DNA of 64,000 nucleotides from Ceratotherium simum simum (taxonomy: Eukaryota; Chordata; Mammalia; Perissodactyla; Rhinocerotidae): NCBI RefSeq assembly GCF_000283155.1, contig NW_004454179.1, forward strand, positions 8,360,500-8,424,499, in the 5' to 3' direction. Made by a program: the position numbers and the translations under genes. Under the pieces are notes generated by a model. It saw only the letters and a list, made by a program, of their open reading frames with translations, was not told the DNA's origin and searched no databases. Numbering within the stretch: the stretch's first letter is position 1; each line of letters starts with the position of its first letter. Positions 58,041 to 64,000 of the stretch are shown here, piece by piece.

Positions 58041-59299
58041 CTCCTACCATGAGGCCACTGCAGTGCCCAGCATATTTTAAAACTGGACCTCTGAATCCTA
58101 TGGTCATTCCTGGGGATGGTATCTGTAGCCAAAGAGCTGATGAATGTACCTGGACAGTAAAATTAACCATATCTTCGAGCTCCCAAGTTGCTTTTCTGAG
58201 GCCCTTCAGGGGTGGGACAGGTGGGTATGATGCACGCTCATGTGATCTCTGAACCTCTGAACTTTTTATTACAGGAGTGGTAACTTTGGCAAAAACATTT
58301 TTTTCTTTTGTATGTTTTCCACCTACATTTTGTATGCCTTAGGAATTCCTCTAAATAGTATCACCTACATTTTCATTAAGGTGGCTTTAACATCTGCCTT
58401 CTAGATCACAAATGATGATGAGAGAGACAACAATTAAATGGTTCCTCATCCCTGACAGCTTCACAGCAGGGCTCCCTCTGTTCAGCCCAGAGTCACTCAT
58501 CACTCTCCCGTGTTTGTCTTTCCCCAGCCAGCTTTTAGTTCATTTGACTGGCTTTGGTTCAACACACTTAAGTTTTGAAAGCTGAGCTTTATGAGATATA
58601 ATTCTAGAAGCTTACATTCTCTGAGTCATGTCTTTTTATCAAAAAAGCATATGATCCAAGTTTTAGAGGGCATTTCCGAAAGCAGAGCTGGAATTTAAAA
58701 AAAAAAAGAATCAGAGAGCAAGAGGATGGATGGTACTTTGATCAACACTCATTCCCCAGGCCACATGGTGATTTCATCAGAGGACCTAAGTGTGTGCAGA
58801 TCAAACAGTGAGAGCCAGTGGAGGACAGACACCCAATTAGTTATAATAACCTTTGACTGGTAAGTGAAAGGAGAGGACTATGGAAATGTGGACACCCAGA
58901 AGGAATTTTGGGACCAAACGACTCTGAGTTTCCCACCTGATGCGTCAGCCGGAAGTGCAGTCCCTCTGAGCAATGTGCTGTGCATTTATTTAGAACTCTG
59001 GGAGCCAAGTGATTGGGAAGCAACAGCCCCAAATGAGATTTACAGTTACTCTGAATGGGAAAGGCCATATATTTTTAAGAGAAAAAGCCATATAAATCTG
59101 ACAGTTCCACCCCACTCGGAGCAAATCCCAATCATCTCTAGCAAAACCACTTTATTTTCCTGAGAGACACCTGCATGGTGGGAAGATATTGTGAAAAATC
59201 AGTGGTAGTAACCACAAACCACTTATGGTACACTCTGGGCTCAGTCATGATGTCTTTGGGTCCATTCAGGGCAAGGGAGGTCACTTTCCATTTGCAAAT

Positions 59300-59400
59300 A
59301 CACACACACACCCCAAACCTCTACTCAACCAACACATACACAACAACAACCTCATACACACGATCTCATACACACAACAACGCCACACACACACATGCAA
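59300..59400. repeat. CA-rich imperfect microsatellite
   Basis: Clusters of cacaca separated by caacaacctcata and atctcata segments. Confidence 0.85.
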
Positions 59401-59594
59401 GTACATTTTGTTTTTCTCCCTAAAATGCATTAAACTTTTCTGTCTGTTTTAAAACTTCTTAGTTATTGGTTTTAATAGCACCATTATCCAGGTAGCACTT
59501 TTGTTTTTGTTATGTTGAAAGAGACTAACAGGGATAAAAACAGTGTTTTCTAAAAAAATTTTCTAGTTAAACCTGCAAATATATTGGTTGATAG

Positions 59595-61440
59595 TGATAT
59601 CTGTCAATATTTAAAATGCACATACCCTTTGACTCAGTAATTTTATTTCTAAGTACTTTTACTACAGACTTACAACAATATACAAAGACATCCTTAACCA
59701 CCCATCTTCTCCACTTTTGTACCCAAGCAGCTGAATGTAGCTAGAGAAAAGCACACAATCAGGCAGTCAGGTTTCACTTTAAATATGATCCCATACCTTA
59801 AATGTGCTCTCAACGCTACAGTAATCCTATGATGTTTCTCTAGTTTCTTGATCAAGCTCGGTTTTCTATTCTCTGAAACGACTATTTTGTACATTCCCTT
59901 TCTGCTCAAATCCTCTTCTCCATTCACTTCCCTTCCTCTCAGCCAATGACCTGTCTTATGCTTCAAGCAATACAACAAACCATGATATGGGAGGTCCTTT
60001 TTTCCCATCACCCAATCTATGCATGGTTGCCTCTGTACCCTACTCTTGCTTCCTGTACAAGTCAAAAGTGCTGTTTCTCCTAAAGAAAGTTGTTCTCTGT
60101 CTATCATCTCTCATCCTGTTTCTCTCCTGCATTTTCTTGTGATTAATCTGCATACTCCATACTCCACTTGATGTCTCCCAAGCATCTCAAACTTAACATA
60201 TTCAAAGAGGACCCTTGATTCAACCTTCTCCCATAAATGTATTCTTCTCCTAGTCTTCCTCATGCAGTGAAGGGCTCTACTACTCATTAGTTGTCCAGGT
60301 CTCTCTTCTTCAGTCCCCACATCCATTCCTGTTATTCACATCAGTTCTACTTTTTAAATATATCTTGAATCTGTCTATCTCTATAGTCCCAAGCCTGGTC
60401 CAAACCATCCATCATCATCTTGCCTGTACTACTGAAATATTGTCCTAGCCTCATGCTTATCCCATTACACTCTATTCTCCACAGAGTAGTTACATAGTCT
60501 TTTATATATCTATATCTATATCTAATCTGATCTCATTACTCCTCTGAATAAAATTCTCCAGCAGCTTCCCATAACACTGCAGATAAAACTCAAACTTCTT
60601 ACCATGGCTTACAAGATATTTTATGGTTGGTCTCTGCCTACCTCTCCAATGTTACTTCATGCTACTCTCTCTCATCCACCACCTTTTAGCCACATTGGCC
60701 TCTTTTTAGTTCCTTGAAAATGCCAAGTTCTTCCCATCTAGGGCTCTGCAAGTGCTGTTCCCTATGCCTGGAATGCTCTACCATCTTTGGGTCCCAATTT
60801 AAATGTCAACTTCTCAAAAAGTCCTTCCTTGGCTCTGCTATCCAGGTCAGTGTTCCCAGTTAACTTTACATTAGCACATTTCATTTCCCTCATAGCACTT
60901 ATAATTTCTAATTATATATTTACTTCCTCACTTATTCTATATATTTCTGCTGCTAGATTGTAAGCTCCACAAGGCAGGGAATATTATTCAGATATGTATA
61001 CCTAGCCCTTCCCATAGTATGCCACATATAGAAAGAGATCAATAAATATTGATGAACATTTGAGTAAATGAATGAATCCAAGAATGTTAGTTATAGCATT
61101 GTTGTAACAGCAAAAAATGTAAATAGCTTGAATGTCTATTAATAAGTGAAAGGTTATATAAATGATGGCATATCCTTAGACTATTAAGAGGTGGAACTAT
61201 TTGCACAGAGATAGAAAGCCGTCCAAGATATATTAAGCAAAAAAGGTAAACTGCAGAACATGGTTTTAAAAAAGGTTTATGCCACACATCAATATACTAT
61301 TGCATATGCATGGCAAGTTTCTGAAACTAACATAAGAAACTGTTAACAGCTGATACTTCTGTTTAGAGGGAATCCTTTATGTCCTCCCCTATAGCTTGAA
61401 TTTCTTACCATAATTTTGTCTTACTTTTATAATTAAAAAA
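59595..61440 (+). mobile_element. Old L1M 3' region interrupted by L2-like sequence
   Basis: 59610-59710 ('catacccttt gactcagtaa') and 61080-61440 ('ttatagcattgttgtaacag', 'aatagcttgaatgtctatta', 'tacttctgtttagagggaat') join in L1M order. The intervening block includes an L2 (60120-61070). Since L2 is usually the older family, the apparent nesting may be a composite rather than an L2 insertion. Confidence 0.55.
60120..61070 (+). mobile_element. L2 LINE, long and well preserved
   Basis: 'tcccaagcatctcaaactta', 'tggtccaaaccatccatcat', 'cattacactctattctccac', 'gctgttccctatgcctggaa', 'ttagattgtaagctccacaa'-type words and 'gatcaataaatattgatgaa' follow L2 over about 950 bp. Confidence 0.9.
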
Positions 61441-62223
61441 CCTTCTTAAAATTAAAATGCAAATATACATTAATTAACAAAAACTTAGCTATGTATTGTG
61501 TTCCTTCTCCAAGGGCTACTAGGCCCTACTTGCTAGAAGTTACAGGGTAAAGAACACATGTGTAAGTAACCATTTTCATTAATTAATGGAGACCTGCTCT
61601 ACCTTGTTCCAAAAAATTAACTCTAGGTGACTACAAATAACTGTGTTTAATGTGACAGTCAGAAAATGTGGATTTATAAACAGATCAGGGAGGACCTTGT
61701 ATGCAGAGCAAGTAGTCTACATTTAACTGAATGGGAACTAGGGGGTCATAGAAGACTTTGAGCTTTAAAAAGTTTAATCTGGGCTGCTAGCAAGATTGAT
61801 CTACTGGAATAAATTTAACATCTTCATAACATTTTATGATTTAAAAAGTACGAATCAAGTAACATTCCCATTGCTCCTCTGCTAACAGTAATAAGACGGA
61901 GTTACCTTTAGTTTTAAAGTACTTAGATGATTAGAATCATTCCTCACGCCTCCGGCACAGACCTCCTTGATCCTCACCAATTGCCAGGGCTTTGTCTGAT
62001 TTGAAAAATCTGCAGACCACATTGGTGCCCATTGGCTCCTTTTGGTTTCTTTCTGGCTGCTTCATTTGTATTTATAGACAGACGTATTGGAGGGGTGTAT
62101 GTACATGGCGATGGGGTATGGTCAAGTATGTGGTCTCTCCTGCTCAAAGGTACTAAGCCTGGCTAGACTTACTTCAGTTCATTTGCATGTTCCATCTCTC
62201 ACTTGGAGGCCTTTAAAACCTCT

Positions 62224-62402
62224 AGTGGTTCTCAAACTTTAGCATGCATAAAGAATCACCTGGAGGGCTTGTGAAAACCCAGATTCCTGGGTCCCACCCC
62301 CAGAGATTCTGATTTAGTTAGATTGGGGTGGGCCAGAGAATTTGCATTTCTAACAAGTTCCTAGGTGATGCTTGATGGTCTGGGGACTTTGAGAATCACT
62401 GC
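62224..62402 (+). mobile_element. MER5A hAT DNA transposon, essentially full length
   Basis: It opens with agtggttctcaaactttagc and closes with gactttgagaatcactg, which are complementary MER5A ends. 'gaatcacctggagggcttgt' and 'gaatttgcatttctaacaag' lie between. Length is about 179 bp. Confidence 0.95.
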
Positions 62403-62939
62403 TTTAATGGAGTAACCCTCCTTTCTCCATGCAAAGGGATCCTGAGGCAAGCATCACGAGGTCATACAGGAGAGCGCCCACCTCTTTTTTTAGTGCTCAG
62501 TCTAAAGCCTTAATTTCATTGCCTGACAAGCTCCCAGCAATTTCTGCTTTAGAGAGGCAGCACGTAGCTGTTTGGAATAACTCTACTCTGCCTCTGCATG
62601 GCTCCATGGTTCCAGCTTGTACCCTGCCCACACCGCCTCCCCCACCCCATGCTGTGTGTACACAGCATTTCACACATAACCTCTAGCAGGACTTTGGAGT
62701 GTCAGCTGTGGAACAGGATGCATCTCTGCATTCTCATTCCCCCCAAGCATTGTGCCCCTGTTTGCCCTCCCAGGAAGGTGACCTCCTGGAGAAGAGTAGG
62801 GATTAAGCAGAGGGACTGTTTAGTGAGCACGTTACTATAGGAAGGGTCTCGGCCGTGTGGAGAAGGGCCTGATGTATTACTCATTCCTTCTTTCTATTGT
62901 TTCCCCCCACCACACGCATTTTCTTCTTTCCTTTCTTCT

Positions 62940-63220
62940 CCCAACATTAACTGAATATATACTATGTGCCAGACACTGTACTGGGCACCTTAGCAACAAC
63001 AAATGTGGAAAACTTGTCCCCACCCTCAAACAATTTACACTCCAGTGGAGGAGGCAGACATCTAAGTGATTACCATAGAAGATCAAAAGCAGTAAGTGCT
63101 CACATGCAAATCCACGGAAGTACAGGAAGCACAGAAGTAGGAACAATTACTTCTGACTGGAGAAATTAGAGGAGACTTCAAAAAGTGGGTGCCATTTCAG
63201 TTGGCCACAGGAGAAGAATG
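62940..63220. repeat. Copy of the unnamed ancient repeat
   Basis: 'atactatgtgccagacactg', 'caaacaatttacactccagt' and 'ttcagttggccacaggagaa' share order with the copies at 41420 and 42940. Confidence 0.5.
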
Positions 63221-63774
63221 GAAAGAGCAGGGAGCCTGTGCTTTGGGGAACAGCAAATATCAGAATCTCCCCTTAGTACAGTGCCCTTCTGTGCTATGGG
63301 AGTTGGGGAGGGGAGATGGGGAAACGGTACATTTCCAAGCTTTTACTCAGTGCCATCAAGAGCGTCAGATCTTTCCAACTATAGCTCTGCCCTCCAGGGG
63401 TGTTTGTCAGATTCCTAAGTTTGCAGCTGCTGTTGTGATCTATTTTACTCTGGGGCTAAAAAGCTTAGTGCACATGCAGGCTAAAAATGGGGGGCAGCCC
63501 AGGACTAATAGAGTTTAAAATCCCAAAGAAGGTCTTTTTAGGGAAAGACGTCCAGTTTTTCAAATGTAGGACCACAAGCTCAGTCTCACACATCTCATCT
63601 TCACACATGTACCTACACTTCAGACGCATGGCTTTACTAGACATGTGGCCTTTCTTTACTTGTTCCCTGTGACCTAGGAAATGGAGCAGTTATTTTTCTG
63701 GATATCTAACTAAAAATGCAACACAGAAAGCCTTCTAGTGACTTTGAACTTCTACTGTCTAACTCCTAATTGTG

Positions 63775-63915
63775 TTAATGCCTAGCGAGTTTCTTTACCT
63801 CTCTGTGCCTCAATTTTCTGCATCCATAAATGGGGATTATAATACCTAAACTCATAGGGTTGTTGTGAGAATTAAATGAATTAATACATGCAAGCACACA
63901 ATAACTATTAGTTTT
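63775..63915 (+). mobile_element. MIR SINE, 3' half
   Basis: 'tttacctctctgtgcctcaa', 'ttataatacctaaactcata' and 'gggttgttgtgagaattaaa' are the MIR right side. Confidence 0.9.
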
Positions 63916-64000
63916 TTGGGGTTTTTTTTCCTATTGACATTTAAGCCAAGCAAATATATTTTTAGGTGAATTGGCCCTAGAAGGCCCTTGCATTTCCACT

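Larger units (their letters stand above)
32690..64000 (-). other. HPSE2: HPSE2 intron 9, partial (at least 31.3 kb)
   Basis: It begins with the acceptor just above exon 10 and runs to the window edge. I looked for the preceding exon by its expected protein (the GH79 segment before DYWLSLL) and did not find it. The content is repeats, a 315-base gap, and stretches with no recognised element: 32900-33930, 39420-40430, 47460-48170, 51010-52540, 53100-54050 and 55690-57230. Confidence 0.85.

Noticed and set aside
58240..58275. Plus-strand acceptor-like 'actttttattacag' suggesting an antisense exon
   Set aside because: An isolated splice-like motif with no open, recognisable coding sequence after it and no donor partner.
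32690..64000. Search for the preceding HPSE2 exon
   Set aside because: No minus-strand match to the expected GH79 segment before DYWLSLL was found. The exon probably lies beyond 64000, though a short exon could escape reading by eye.

Overview
The window is mammalian nuclear DNA, most likely from a perissodactyl (horse, rhinoceros or tapir). It contains several tRNA-derived SINEs of the equine repetitive element (ERE) type with intact-looking target-site duplications (TSDs), young L1 tails of matching age, and old eutherian repeats (MIR, L2, MLT1, MER5, MER20). Nothing bacterial, plasmid, phage or CRISPR-like is present. The species cannot be fixed from this sequence alone.

The one gene I can support is HPSE2 (heparanase-2), on the minus strand. 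Its last three coding exons are at 32544-32689, 24510-24656 and 7215-7380. All have consensus GT/AG splice sites, the phases join, and together they encode the C-terminal 152 residues ending in ALACRYR and a TAA stop. I call them exons 10, 11 and 12 by analogy with the 12-exon human gene. The likely 3' UTR runs down to about 4735, where an ATTAAA/AATAAA pair lies. Positions 1-4734 are the 3' flank, and 32690-64000 is part of a long upstream intron (intron 9). No further exon was found there.

The rest is intron and flank, heavily layered with transposons. Intron 11 (7381-24509) holds an L2 with an unclassified 426-bp insertion, a CpG island next to a purine-rich G-run tract (13553-14150), and an L1 copy with a probable 3' transduction (17947-18491). 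It also holds an ERE inside an older L1 (19511-19766). Intron 10 (24657-32543) carries an ERE nested inside another ERE (27384-27886). Intron 9 has a 315-base assembly gap abutting the 3' half of a young L1, which itself carries an ERE. It also has a further ERE, old L1, L2 and MIR copies, a solitary retroviral LTR, and a long stretch with no recognised repeat near 53100-53640.

There is no multi-gene system here. The points most worth a second look are the intronic CpG island, the L1 3' transduction, the unclassified insertion in L2, and the nested SINEs that date one another. Repeat family names come from recognition by eye against remembered consensus features, and their boundaries are approximate except where a TSD fixes them.
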